Shown here: piece after piece, positions 34,889 to 46,350 of the stretch | How positions within the stretch are numbered: position 1 is the first letter of the stretch | Layout of the letters: each line of letters opens with the position of its first letter | NCBI GenBank assembly: GCA_032622095.1 | Contig: CP136069.1 | Location: 168,322,394-168,386,393, forward strand | DNA: 64,000 bases | Source of the DNA: Siphonodentalium dalli | Lineage: Eukaryota; Mollusca; Scaphopoda; Gadilida; Siphonodentaliidae | Direction: 5' to 3' | The notes under the pieces: model-generated | What the model was told of the DNA's origin: nothing | Database searches by the model: none | The model's input: only the letters and a program-made list of their open reading frames with translations | Translations under genes and position numbers: made by a program

Positions 34889-36299
34889 GCTATGTGCAGG
34901 CTTGCCAGGAGTGTGACCGATAAAAGCCATTATACGGAGTCATTGTTAAGGTTATATTAACGATATGCCCATTATATGTTTCCAGTATAAAATAGTCAGA
35001 ACATCAACGGCCCCGCACAAGACGTGATTCAGCAGTGAAGAGGTTAAGTTGGTGGTTTGAGACACCCGTTGCGTGGTTTTACTCTATGGTTTGGGAAACT
35101 AGTTAAGTGGTTTTGGACACTCATTGGATGTACTTGGATACAAGTTTGGACACTCATCTGATGGGATATAAGACTATTAGCTTTAAGTTATATTAGATGT
35201 GAGACGAGTTAGTTTCAAATCAATGAAAATATCTAACTTTTTATTTCCGATCGTCATCTTAGCCATTAGCTAGAACCCACTATAGATGGATTTTTTCAAC
35301 TGATGATCATTTCAGTGCAACCACCCCGCGTTCCTTGTATCGCCAAAGCGGATGTTATCATCAAAACGGAGTATACGGGGAAAGTAATGTTCACGTATGA
35401 TATTGAAATATTTTTTTTTTAATCGTAAACAGACATCGGAGAACACATGTGTGCGTCCACACGAAGCAGTAATATTTACCCACTCGATGTCAGTCGGTTC
35501 TCCGAGATCAAACTGTTTACCAATCTTTAGTGAATTATTTCAATAGTGTTTTTGCTTTTGCTCACTCAAATTTTCGATAAAATCTATTCGCTAACAGAAC
35601 CCCTGGCCTTCTATGCTACCGAAAATTTGGCGGGATATAACTGAATATGTCAACGAAGCATAGGATTGAACATAGTTTAAAAATTCCGAATTATTCTCAA
35701 TATGCGCGCGATATGGTATATACAACATACTTATTGACAGCGTGGTACACATTTATACTGTCATTGTTATGTACAAATATATATTTACATAGCCCGTCTG
35801 TGTTACACTAAATCCTGTTTGGTGATTGGTCAACTTCAATTGGGTCACCCGGTTTACATCCCAATAATTTACATATTGTAACGCGAACAGAAAGTTACTA
35901 ACTGTTGGCCTAACCCGAACTAATCACTAAACACGGTAAGCAGAATAATTGGGCGTGCTTTTCAAAGTTCAGCTGAATTGCATCTGAAGCCAGTTATATA
36001 TATATTCCGCTTTATGAAAGTATCCCATTGAAGGAATATTCCGCTTTATGAAAGTATGTTTTGAAAAGTTGATATCATCATTCATCTTGGCGAAAAATAC
36101 AAAGCTATTTTCATTAATCAAAACCGCATGCTCCTTTTTTGGCGATACCATCAGCTTTGGCGATACCAGGTACACGGGGTGGTAACGTTTTTTTTACTGA
36201 ATGTGGGCACTTATTCGAATCTTGATGTGACAAATAGAGAGTAATCATTTGATTAGCATTAGCCACCGGAAGTAGATGGCGCGCGCATAAAAACCCAAC
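34889..36299. other. Intergenic; small direct duplication at 35999-36056
   Basis: No exon recognised. ATATTCCGCTTTATGAAAGTAT occurs twice (about 36002 and 36036), a direct duplication of about 34 bases. The last 100 bases contain GGAAGTAGATGGCGCGCGC and CATAAAAACCC (36262-36295), a GC-rich patch with a TATA-like string just before the putative first exon of the next gene. Confidence 0.35.
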
Positions 36300-36428
36300 G
36301 ATAGTTTCACTGTGTGTTTACGAATACGAGTCAAAATAGACGTAATATATATGTAACAAGGTTATTATATGCACTTGTTGTGATATTTTTGTGATATAAA
36401 TGGTACACAATAAGTGAAAATTAGTCAG
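36300..36428 (+). other. Possible non-coding first exon of the TE-like gene
   Basis: TTAGTCAG is followed by GTAAAT (36429), a usable splice donor. The next acceptor, TTGTACATTTCAG at 36739-36751, opens the exon containing the first ATG. A GC-rich patch with CATAAAAACC about 20-35 bases upstream could be the core promoter. The boundary on the 5' side is a guess. Confidence 0.3.
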
Positions 36429-36751
36429 GTAAATCCGAGAGTGGGGGTTTTACATTGTAAACAAATGACAAACGTATATTTCCCGCATGGAAAATCTGAA
36501 TCTGATGTCATGAAAATTTAATTACGCATTTCTTTTAATTTTTTTTTATTTAAATTGTCATGTCAGGGAAACCTCACAATCTGCCTGCTAATGTCTTCTA
36601 CTTCTAGTTAAAATATTTTTGCCATTTATCAATAACAATACCCAAACTGGCCCAAGAGGCAAGACAACAATTTGAACAAATTTTTCTGCCCAATTTTTAA
36701 AATGTAAAATGTGCATACTGTCCAATACTAAATATCTGTTGTACATTTCAG

Positions 36752-36923
36752 TTGAATGATGTCGGAAGATTTATTTGATTCGCAACCACCGACTAGTTCA
36801 ACTTCCAGTTCCAGATCAACACCGACTCCGAGTCCCGATCAGCAGACCAACTCTCCAGACACTGCCGACAATCCACTGAAGTTTCATTTACAGTTGGACA
36901 ATCCTGCACCACAGCAGAGTGTC
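36752..36923 (+). CDS. First coding exon, Ser/Thr/Pro-rich N-terminus
   Basis: The exon lies between acceptor ...CATTTCAG and donor GTATGT (36924). The ATG at 36756 opens 56 codons ending in phase 0: an acidic start (MMSEDLFDS), then a Ser/Thr/Pro-rich linker (SSTSSSRSTPTPSPDQQ) and KFHLQLDNPAPQQSV. It has no known domain. It is probably the disordered N-terminus of the TE-like protein encoded downstream to 40931, because the following exons are of similar composition and on the same strand. Confidence 0.5.
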
Positions 36924-37244
36924 GTATGTTTGTCTTGAATATTATTAAATCATTGTCACTGCCAGAATTCCAAATAGTCAAACCTTCCGCATTCTTGACA
37001 AATATATAAACATTTTCAATTAAATATTTGTTTGACATCTTGAACTTGGAATTAAAAAAGGTGAATGATCCTTAGGTTTGACATATATTTCATTTTCAGA
37101 CAATCATAACTCCAGAATGAAGAGCAATATAATCTATACATGATAGCATCATTTAACTTATTATAGCATTATTTTGATTACAGGTACATTCTTATATGTA
37201 AAATAGTTGTTATTTTGAATTGGTTATATTTTAATCTCTTCCAG

Positions 37245-37371
37245 ACTCTAGATTTTGGAGAAAGTCACCAGTCACCAGCGACCACCAAGGCGTACGCGGA
37301 TACCAAAACAAAAGAAAATCCCCGAATTAAAGCTACCGTTACAAAACTATCCACGAAAAAGAAAACTACAG
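37245..37371 (+). CDS. Second coding exon of the TE-like gene
   Basis: It lies between acceptor ATCTCTTCCAG and donor GTTTGT (37372) and is open in the frame expected from exon 1 (TLDFGESHQSPATTKAYADT ... KLSTKKKTT). It is basic and low-complexity. Joined to the next exon by these obvious sites, the frame would hit TAG after four codons. Either a weak alternative donor (GTTACA near 37338) is used or a one-base lesion is present. Confidence 0.4.
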
Positions 37372-37605
37372 GTTTGTTTGCTCAAGTTATTTTTATTATT
37401 AATAGTACACTGATCACATATTCACTCATATTTCACAAGTATTGAAGCAAATGTGGTGGGTTCTCTAACTAATTTGCTACTAAACATGCTGCCTTCATGA
37501 CAATTGGAAATAAAACTGCCAATTATGCATTCATTGTTTAATTTTAGCTCTGAATAGTAATATGTAGTCTAAATTATAGCAAGTTTAACATTATTTTCCT
37601 TTCAG

Positions 37606-37962
37606 GAACAGGCTAGTGATGATAGTGATGAGACACAGCCACCCAGTCCCAAGCAGCTTCCAGTCTTCACTTCACCAAGTCGTCAGCTGCCAGTATTAGC
37701 TGCACCAATTGAAATTAGCTCAGACGAAGATCCATCCAAATGTGAGTTGAACGAACAATATTCACAAACAATATGTACTGGTCCATTCTTGTCTGGTACT
37801 TCTGGGTGTTATGCTGGTAATATTGTAGAAGCCATTAATACTCTAACCTTAACACAATCAACGCAGACTCTCTTCACTGGCCCCATCGTTGTAAGAGATT
37901 CCTCCATTCTTCTTGAACTCTTCAGCGCCGATCATGAAATTCTCATACCTCGAAAACATTAA
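37606..37962 (+). CDS. Third exon region of the TE-like gene
   Basis: After acceptor TTTCCTTTCAG the frame EQASDDSDETQPPSPKQLPV ... IEISSDEDPSK stays open to a stop at 37962. Its acidic SDDSDE and SSDEDP patches resemble disordered linkers or SUMO-interacting motifs. A GTGAGT donor at 37741 could end the exon right after DPSK. Downstream, a +1 frame (37913-38221) carries LDSILKPGYIFPYVTTHSLS, so either another intron or a frameshift lies here. The 119-codon minus-strand frame at 37858-38217 is a shadow. Confidence 0.4.
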   Translation, partial: EQASDDSDETQPPSPKQLPVFTSPSRQLPVLAAPIEISSDEDPSKCELNEQYSQTICTGPFLSGTSGCYAGNIVEAINTLTLTQSTQTLFTGPIVVRDSSILLELFSADHEILIPRKH

Positions 37963-38239
37963 TCTTGATTTGGACTCCATTTTGAAACCAGGATATATAT
38001 TTCCATATGTTACAACACATTCATTATCAAATGGTATTGTCATCGATTTATATAACCTGGCAAAACAGTTGGATTTGGAGACAGGGATAACAGTAACTAA
38101 CTGGATTAACAAGCGATGTCGCCTACAATCGCCAGCAACTGACATTAGCTCACACTCTGCCATTACATCAAAACTATATCGAGTCCTCATCAAGCTAAAG
38201 AAAATAAGAAGAACCACGTGAATGTCATCAATTTCTTAC

Positions 38240-40931
38240 AGAAACATTTGAATTACCAACATCTACAGTCTCAATTAATCCCGAAACAGAAAGTCCACAA
38301 AGTTCATCAAACATATCAGTTGTACTTGAAGAGAGAAGAACCAAGGTCAAGGAACTACAACAGAAAGGTCATTCGTTGAAAAGAAAACATGAGAGACTTG
38401 GGGTGAAAATGAAAGAGGTGGTGAGAAGAAGGCGAAATTGGAAGAAGAGGTGAAGATATTGAAGAAAGAAGGAAATATTACGGAACGTCGAGTAAAGAAT
38501 ACGGAAAAGAGATTGGTTGCAGCAAAACGGAAAGGTGATACATATTTCAAGATATGTATGGTTCAGAATAGAGAAATAAAGTCGATGAAAGATGAAAAGA
38601 TATCCGACAAGTGGAAGCTGGAGAAGTTAGAAAAGGAGACCGAAGATATGAGAAGAGAAAGAAGTGAAGATAAGGTGTATGCTGATTTGAAAAGAAAAGT
38701 GGATGATCAGGCCTCAAGTATATCATATTTAGAATCGCTGCTCACTGACCAAAATGATATAGAATTGTTTGATAAAGAGACAAAATGTTATACACCGCTT
38801 GCTATTAAGACAATAATGGACCTGACTGCTTTAAAAGTGCCAGCAGACAAAGTAGGTAGAGTTATTAATACTGTGGGTAGTCTTTGTGGGAAGGTGCCAA
38901 ATTGTCTGCCATCAACAGTAAATAGAGTTGTTCACAGCAAAATTGCTGTCGCACAAAAACAGCTAGAGAGTGTACTGCCACAAGAAGAGAATACAACCCT
39001 GTATACAGATGAGACCAGAAAGTATGGGAAGACGATGGAAGTATATGTGGTCACAGACAAGCACCAAGATTCGTATCTGTTATGAGATGGCGAATAAAAG
39101 TGACATTGGATACTTTCCGAGAGGTGCTCCATGATATCAGTATGCATTGTGAAGATAAGGAGAAGAAAGACGAATACAGTATTGGCTACAAAATCTTGGC
39201 GAATATCAGAGACACCATGTCTCAACTGAAACTACTTTCAATAGGCTGTTGCAGGTCTACCAGGAAAGCATTCTACCCGAAGTAATAGATGGCTGGGAGA
39301 AGATGGGAGATACAGAGAGAGAGCAACTTCTTCTGCGGTTTGCATCTTCTCCGTGGAATGGCGGACAGCTGTGGTGCAACATTGGATCATCCAGTTGGTT
39401 CTGCATTGCATCCAGAATTGAAGCGGTTCCACAAGAGTGAGAGCGGGACACTTCGTCTCATAAAAACATCATGTAAAGCCTTTGCTGTTGGTGAAGATGA
39501 GAAAAGCGGGGTCAGTTTGGACTGTAATTTATACCTGAAAGATCAAAAGAAAGGAAAAAATAAGATGATCCGCGTTAAACACAACCGATTCAACCTCATA
39601 TTTTACCTCGGGCATGCAATATATTTCCACCACAAAGATATGAGTTATTTCTTGGATAATGTGCATGGACTCTCAAACTCACTGTTACGAGCTGTGTCAT
39701 TTGACCTTAAAGAACCGATGTACCTCGCTGGAGTCCGTGCTCTAGGAATGATCTCTAAATTTATTAGTGCACCTCTGTGGATGCTATTGGAAGAAGATGG
39801 ACACATCTATGCAATGAACCAGAAATACCAGGATCTCGTTACTTTTCTGGATGCATGTGCTGAGAGTGTGGAAAAGACAACAGCCTTCATGAGAGGAGAA
39901 CCAGGTTTTTAACGTAGACAACAAGAAATATGACGTTGTGCAATACTTAATAGAGGAAGACCCTCCTACTCACAAATATCTGTGCCCTATGCTACAACAG
40001 CTATTTAGCACAATCAGCCTTCTTTTGAAAAGAATGGTCACAGACCATCTACCGGCTGGAAAGTTCTGGAGTACCACTGCAGCTGGTGCTTCTACTTCAG
40101 AGACAGAATCAACTCTCAAACACAACAAGTTGCCGGAGTTCATGTTTGGTCAACTTGACCAACTGTTGAGATACAGGCCAAATGCAACACTTCTCACAAA
40201 TGATGCGTATTTAATGTACTCACACAACAAAACAAGTGCATGGCTTGATAATCTGGACACATATCACCGAGATAAGATGCTAGAAGAGTCAAGAAAGCAA
40301 GGAAGGGATATACGAGAAAAGTTTAAAGTAAGGTTGGTAGAAATAGAAAGATTAAGATTGGAACAACAGAAGATAAAAAGAGAAGAAAGGGAGAAGAAGG
40401 AGAGAAACAGAGTAAAGAAAGCTGAAAATTTTACACAAGATGTATGCAATTATGGATTGTGGCAGACCACTGGACAAATTGAAAAGGCTCTTGGTCGGAT
40501 AAAAACTCAACAGGAAAAGCGGAATGCTATAATTGCTCAGTTGAAATTCCGAAAAACCGTCCTGCATCAGAAACACTCAGAGCCCCGTATATATAATTTC
40601 TCAGAGAAAGACGATTCAGGGAAATATAACAACTACACCATTGACCACCTGTCATCAAATTTATCGCAGCTTATTCAGGATGTCATGAAACAGAAACACA
40701 AGAGAAACAATCTGAAGGTATTCCTCTCCTGGTGAACAAGCGGATTGAACATAAATTCGAAGATTCCACATATCTGGGATTGTTATTTCGGTGGTACCAG
40801 GATTTTCTGAATGGTACAATGTTCGATATGACAACGACGAAGCAATATATGTATTCAACCTGAAAGATGATTATGAGAAGGGTGACCTGAAGATCATTGT
40901 CCAGGGTTCACATGATGAGGAAGAAAACTAA
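38240..40931 (+). pseudogene. TE-like protein body (DETxKxG / SHNKTSAWL family), frameshifted
   Basis: I recognise a TE-like protein family found in fish, amphioxus, mollusc and cnidarian genomes; its biochemical function is not known to me. In order: a coiled-coil-like basic region (38330-38700), YTDETRKYG (about 39003), a segment ending in ANIRDTMS (39082-39285 frame), NFFCGLHLLRGMAD (about 39327), ESGTLRLIKTSCKAF, NRFNLIFY, LSNSLLRAV, YLAGVRALGMISKFISAPLW (about 39720), LMYSHNKTSAWL (about 40212), a Glu/Lys/Arg-rich helix, YGLWQTTGQIEKAL (about 40449) and a C-terminal patch VVPGFSEWYNVRYDNDEAIY ending at TAA 40929-40931. The frame changes at least five times (near 38435, 39085, 39200-39320, 39910 and 40730), so it is a decayed copy unless the assembly contains indel errors. 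Confidence 0.65.
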
Positions 40932-41907
40932 CCAAATAGACAATTTAATCACTGTACATGTATGTAAACTGATGATTTACTAAGCATGTTTTTATCATTG
41001 TACTACTCAGAATGTTTAACCCATTATGATTTTCTGTCCTATATTATACTAACTCATGTTTATAATACTACTTGCTAACATTTTTTCACCATCATTATTA
41101 TCAACTGACCATTTAATAACACTAATAATGATTATTGTATCATTGTTTCTGATGGTTTCTAATTTCCTATACCTAACTGCATGTTAACATCCAATCAAAT
41201 TGAATACAATTGTATGCATGCAGACCAAATTGCAGTAGGTGCAAATGTCGCAATTAGATTTCATTGGCAACATGGCTTGTATATGGTTAATATTTGAATA
41301 TGCATGTACTCTTATGTGCATAATAATACTAGTGTTGACACGGCTATAGTTTAAACCTAATAAATATCCATACATCACTATTATTAAACATCTTTATGAA
41401 CATTGGGAAACTCCAAAATAATATGTATATGTACATGTACCGGTATCTGATACATATGTTTTATCTTGTTATTCCCATTGAGGTATATATTTATTTTAAG
41501 TAGCCATAGTGATAGATCATATTTCAAGATGTTACAACAAAGCTGTGTAATTTCCGCCCTCCATTCTATTTAGTTATTTACCTGTACTGTGTCCATACCA
41601 TTCTTGTTAACCATTTCATGATTGGAGCTTCCTGAAATTTTGCGAAAACCCTGAACCAATACATTCTCTTATATATGCGAGTCTCCCAAAGGAGAATGCA
41701 TAGGCCTAAATTATTCCCTTCACCTTGGAAGCCAATGAATTCTCGTATATATGCCAGGCTCCATATGGTAGACTTGCATGTATAAGAGAATGCACTGGCA
41801 CATGATGTTTAATGCTGCACCAGTGTGGCTCCCATTATGAAAAGGTTAAATAGAACCTCCATATTCCTATGACTAACTTTAATAATACTTTCACCTTTGC
41901 TTTTCAG

Positions 41908-41974
41908 ATTGTGATTCCTTTATTGTGTATCAAACTGATTCGTTGAAGACAACAATGATCGTTATGTTCTTTTT
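41908..41974 (+). CDS. Duplicated small exon, copy 1 (candidate)
   Basis: 67 bases between acceptor TTTGCTTTTCAG and donor GTAAGT. Only one frame is open, beginning CDSFIVYQTDSLKTT after two leading bases. The gene it belongs to is unknown. It could be an alternative 3' exon of the gene at 36.7-40.9 kb, or part of a repeat. Confidence 0.4.
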
Positions 41975-42518
41975 GTAAGTATTATATTTACTTATTATAT
42001 ATGTACTTATTTTCATTATCTGATATATTTAAAACTTCTCTGTCATCAGGTTCCATGTTTGTGTCCTGATATATGGTCCAGAAACACATAACACATCAAC
42101 TTGTACTCAGGGTTCGCGCTGCCGCTTGCCAAATTTGCCAATGGCAAAAACAAATCTCATTTGGCAAAAAAAAATCTCAGTTGGCAAAAATTTTGGCAAG
42201 TGGGTTTACAATTCTATGATGTGAAATATCTAGTCCGGAAACATCGAAAGTGGGAATATATCGCCGACTGTACAAAGGGAAACCACATCGCGGACATTAC
42301 AAAGGGAAACCCGGTCGACAACTATTAACCAAGCGATCACAAAGTGAGATGCAATCGTCTTTAGTTTTCACAAGACGGTAACACCTTATTTCATTCATAA
42401 TCAAACTCACTGATGGGAGTTCATTAATGCTCGCGTGCGGTGGTGTTGTTACAGAAACTGTGTTTATTTTAGATTGCGTAAATAGTGACTGCGATACCAA
42501 ACGCCAAATCATTTCTAA

Positions 42519-42960
42519 AATGAGTCTCAAACGAAAACGTTCCGAGTGCGACGATACCGTGACGAAAGGTAAAAAACTGACGGACTTCTTTGGACGCAAA
42601 ACAGTTTTGCCTACGTTACCTTCGTCTGACTGTGTGTTGACTGACATACAAAAAGACGACGTGCGATCTGCAGATGTAACTGTTGTTGATGATGTGACAG
42701 ACGAACGTGTGATTGATTTACATAGACGGACAGACATTAGTAACCAGACTCCGACGACGCCTTCGAAATTGACTAACAGACCGACATTACTGACAAAACG
42801 GACCTTCAAAGACGCGTGGACATTAAAACGACCGTGGTTGATTTATGACAATGTGAAGAAAGCTATGTTTTGTAAAGTGTGCACTGACGCAGGTATAAGC
42901 AATTTGTACTGTGAACAATTAAGATTTTTCCCTATATGGGAGCTAGACTCGCATATGTAA
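42519..42960 (+). pseudogene. hAT/TTF-type zinc-finger ORF, N-terminal fragment
   Basis: ATG at 42519 opens MSLKRKRSECDDTVTKGKKL TDFFGRK, then a Ser/Thr-rich linker and the signature KRTFKDAWTLKRPWLIYD followed by MFCKVCTDAG (about 42800-42895). Known: this W-x(8)-WL-Y ... MFC-x(2)-C pattern is the start of the TTF-type zinc finger of hAT-like transposases and ZNF862-like proteins. The frame then runs into the second copy of the flanking duplication (from about 42930) and stops, so the rest of the finger and the catalytic domain are absent. Upstream, 42109-42250 (CAGGGTTCGCGCTGCCGCTT...) looks like the 5' part of the same element. Confidence 0.6.
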
Positions 42961-43066
42961 GAGAATGCACTGGCACATGATTCTTAATGCTGGACCATCG
43001 TGGTTCCCACCATGAAAAGGTTAAATATGTCCCTATGACTAACTTATGTTTACCTTTGATTTTCAG

Positions 43067-43139
43067 ATTGTGATTCCTTTATTGTGTATCAAGCTGATTC
43101 TTTGAAGACAAAAAACACCTTTAAGTTCCTTTTGTACAT
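43067..43139 (+). CDS. Duplicated small exon, copy 2 (candidate)
   Basis: 73 bases between acceptor TTTGATTTTCAG and donor GTAAGT (43140). The same frame as copy 1 is open (CDSFIVYQADSLKTKNTFKF then LLYM), and the length differs from copy 1 by exactly six bases, keeping the splice phase. That frame preservation in both copies is the evidence that this is, or was, a coding exon. Confidence 0.4.
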
Positions 43140-43269
43140 GTAAGTATTATATTTTCATCAATGTATTTATTTTAATTATCTCAATATCTGATATATTTAT
43201 AACTTCTGTCATCAGTTTCCATGTTTGTCTCCTGATATATGGTCCAGTAACACATATGTCAACTTGTAT

Positions 43270-43989
43270 TGTGAAAATTTTATTTTTTTCCCCATTTCGA
43301 ATTGGGGTACACTTGATTTTGAGCCCAACTGTACACACATAGTATGAGTCAGAATGGTACATTTGTCTTTTTTCTATAGAGTAATAACCAGAGAACACAG
43401 AAAGCCAAGGTTGAGCTCTATATCTTCATTTTTGGAGAACTTGTGGGGTTATGTCAGATTTGTTCCAATTGTTGAAAAATGACCCTTGCCGAGGGTGACA
43501 ACAGGGTTTTTTTTTGGTTTTTTTTTTTTGGTTTGTTCTGTGACCAAAACTGGTTTTCTTTTGCAGTTCTGACACCAAATGGAACATGTAGGTGCATTAT
43601 TCTCACCCATTAACTGTTTGGAAAAAAATGGTTGGTTATTGCTAATTTGATTGAATTGATGACATGAAATAATTCATGAGAGGCAGGAAGGGATGTTGTA
43701 CAAACACAAGAGCGCATTGCGCTCGAGTATTTTACGAAATAGTCCCTGTATCGAATTAATTATTTCACGTCACAAATTCAATCAAATGATTATTCTGTGT
43801 ATTATAATTCCACACTAAACATCTGATTTACCAGAAATCCGAATAATACCGCCAGCATACCGTTCGAATACATGACGCGTTGTAGTTAAAGTGAAATAAT
43901 TCACCAGTGAAATTTTCGTTTACAATCAGAAGAGAAATCAAGGTAAATCACAAATGTAATGTAGGGATACGAACATTTTACGCCGAATA
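43270..43989. other. Intergenic, includes a T/G homopolymer-rich tract
   Basis: No exon recognised. 43509-43540 is a T-rich tract with GG interruptions. 43700-43750 contains GAGCGCATTGCGCTCG, a short perfect palindrome (43711-43726). A small basic frame at 43147-43398 (minus) has no support. Confidence 0.35.
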
Positions 43990-43995
43990 TTTATT
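43990..43995 (-). terminator. AATAAA polyadenylation signal of the lectin gene
   Basis: On the minus strand AATAAA lies about 340 bases beyond the stop codon of the last lectin exon (44336-44334), a reasonable 3' UTR length. AT-rich background makes this tentative. Confidence 0.4.
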
Positions 43996-44333
43996 GGGAA
44001 ATTAAGTTATCAGAACAATCTCAACCTATATTCACTCTCAATTTGCAATTGTTGTTGCACCGGCCACAACCTTTTCAACTTTTGAAAATATGACCACAGT
44101 CTGAGCGAACCCAGACTATATTGAGCAGCTACGCATTCTCAATAATCTGTAACCAGCAGCGGGGAATCCCATTCTTTCAAGTATTACGTCAGTGCCATGC
44201 AGCCAACCACAAAATTATCGTGGCAGAACTCAGCCGAGGGCAACCAGGATGGTCGCGATTTAACTCATACTGATTTGATCAAAGTTGCAGATGAGACCAC
44301 CTCCACCCATGTTGCCACGTCCCTGATCATTAT

Positions 44334-44551
44334 TCATATTTGACATATATACAGTTCTCGAACAGGGTCATAGCAGTCATAGTCAGCCATCTCATACTTG
44401 TCTCGGCTTGAACTGTAATCTATATAGATACAGTCAGCATTCCCGTTGTCAGGGTTACCGCTCTTCCAATCGACGAATGGAAGCGGCCTCCGGTCCCAGG
44501 TATTCCAATTGTCGTTATTGTCCGGATCGTATCCGTCAACCCAAAAGTAAT
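44334..44551 (-). CDS. C-type lectin gene, last exon (second half of CTLD)
   Basis: After acceptor TTATTTTTCTCTCGCAG (44552 upward) the exon reads DYFWVDGYDPDNNDNWNTWD, then VDWKSGNPDNGNADCIYI and, ending at TGA, ADYDCYDPVRELYICQI. These are hallmarks of the C-terminal half of a C-type lectin-like domain: WVDG, the W-x-x-GNPDN long-loop motif, and the Cys pair in DC ... YICQ. A canonical EPN/QPD sugar motif is absent (the loop has GNPDN), so calcium-dependent sugar binding is uncertain. The first two bases complete a codon begun by the exon at 47725-47931, which supplies the other half of the fold. Confidence 0.8.
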
Positions 44552-45640
44552 CTGCGAGAGAAAAATAACGGTATAAGACCATTTTGGTTCCATAGCCCGG
44601 TCTTTTCCAGACAAACCTAAACCCAAAGTAAAAATTATCCACTGTTATATATACGGTATGGGTCTGACGCTCACTCAAACTGGGTGTCCTGTCCCAATAT
44701 AAATTCTCTGAAAAGAACACAAAGTCTTGTCAATCAAATATTTATCAGCAGATATTTTCTAAAAATCAGCGACTGAGCCGGACGCTTTCTGAAATGAAAA
44801 TTCTGTGTTCAGGTGACATTCGACAGTTTCTGCAGGGATGGGTGCAGAACTAAGGGGGCATCAATTAATTTAAAAATAACTGAAATGTGAACTCATAACA
44901 CATATACAATGATTATATGCCTGGGTTGAGCACATACTAGCCTTTATGATTTTGATCATTTTAATGAGGGTATAGCAAGAGTTATGCCCATTGAATGTGT
45001 GCCTGAAAAAAGAAAGAAATTTTGATGCAAAGATGGCCAAAATAATCGATTTTAGGACCCGTTTGATACAACAACAAGATTTTTTCGGAGGATAACCACC
45101 TAGAACACTGGAAGAACACTGTTTCCTCACTGTTTCCTCACAATAATATCAAAAAAGTTCTCACTTCTCACCACTGGGATTTAACAAAAAACTATTTTTT
45201 AGATGCTAAATCGTCACGCCGGTCTCCGGAGCACACTGTTTCGCAGAAATAGCTAATACTTGATACTGGTGGGGTCTAGGTCACCAGAACCAATATTTTT
45301 CAAAACTCAAAGAATCCTATAAAAATACGGAAATTCATAACTAACCTTCTCTCAAAAAACATGCCAGACCCATGGTGTCAGAAAACACTGTTACTCTATT
45401 ATAAGAAATTTACCCCTACAGATCATTTGAAACTGTGGAGTGTGACCTAACCTTAATTTTTTCATCCGCGGATGCTTTCGGTGTTAATTTGCCTATAGTC
45501 AAATAAATGTTGTGTTGTCAAATCACTATGTACTGACATTTTTATATTTACGCCAAGATGCTGGAAACACAGTGTTTCATTTTGCGTGGCACTAACACGC
45601 CTTGTCACAATTTTCACCATTAAATGCGAAAATAATATAT

Positions 45641-46096
45641 GTGACCCGCCATATCAAATCCAGTCGGAAGTCGGGATTTTTTTACCCTGTGCCAATGCAT
45701 TCTATTATATATGCGAGTCGACCATAGGTCGCCTCGCATATATAAGAGAATGCATTGGCCTAACAATTTTTTATTATGTTTTTTAAATAAATGTTTCTTA
45801 CAATTTTTAGGACATAAAATAAAAAAACATCCATTACCCTGCATGGAGCCCCACACATATATAGAAGCACCTAGAAGAGTGTCGTCTGCTCATGTTTGTC
45901 TGGGGCTCTGTGTGGGTGAAATTATAAAATTGTTAAAGAATACAAGAACAAATTATTAAAATTGAAAAAATTGTTAGGCCAATGCATTCTCTTATATATG
46001 CGAGGCGACCTATGGTCGACTCGCATATATAAGAGAATGCATTGGCACATGGTAAAAAAATCCCGACTTACGACTGGATTTGATATGGCGGGTCAC
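45641..46096 (+). mobile_element. GTGACCCGCC-type MITE, complete copy 2
   Basis: Termini GTGACCCGCCATATCAAATC and complement (GATTTGATATGGCGGGTCAC) with two subterminal hairpins (45691-45760 and 45979-46045) and the marker body CATGGAGCCCCACACATATA. It sits in the intron between the two CTLD exons, in the same orientation as copy 1. I see no obvious target duplication. Confidence 0.8.
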
Positions 46097-46239
46097 AAAT
46101 GGCCGAGCTGTTCAGGTTGAATTCCATGACGTAGTTTTGACTCATACGTGACTCAAGTTAGTAAGGTAATAGGATGGAGTCAAGAAACATACGCGTTATT
46201 CTTATACTATAACATGTTCGCGGTCTTTAGCTAACTCAT

Positions 46240-46350
46240 ACGATTCGAAGAACATTCATTATATGTACAGTGTCACCATTATCGCTACATTATTTGTAAA
46301 GTGTCGCGTTATATGTACAGTGTCGCCATTATTTGTACAGTGTGTCGTAA
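46240..46350. repeat. Short GTACAGTGTCGCCATTATTT tandem repeat
   Basis: TATATGTACAGTGTCACCAT, TTTGTAAAGTGTCGCG, TATATGTACAGTGTCGCCAT and TTTGTACAGTGTGTCG follow each other with a period near 20 (or 42) bases. It is intronic for the lectin gene. The remaining intron text 46351-47724 shows no further feature. Confidence 0.5.

Larger units (their letters stand above)
41654..43265 (+). repeat. Direct duplication (41654-42110 / 42930-43265) with insert
   Basis: Text from GAGAATGCACTGGCACATGA through TATGGTCCAGAAACACAT at 41785-42095 recurs at 42962-43255 with point changes and small indels. Both copies start with degenerate remnants of the hairpin MITE module (TTATATATGCGAG, GTATAAGAGAATGCACTGGC) and contain the small exon described next. 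Between them lies 42111-42930, the zinc-finger fragment. Confidence 0.7.

Noticed and set aside
37858-38217. 119-codon minus-strand frame
   Set aside because: It is antisense to the TE-like gene; the plus-strand frames carry the expected composition and splice signals.
42427-42519. Upstream ATG at 42427 as start of the zinc-finger ORF
   Set aside because: The segment before MSLKRKR has no resemblance to the family, whereas 42519 begins the basic start typical of these proteins.
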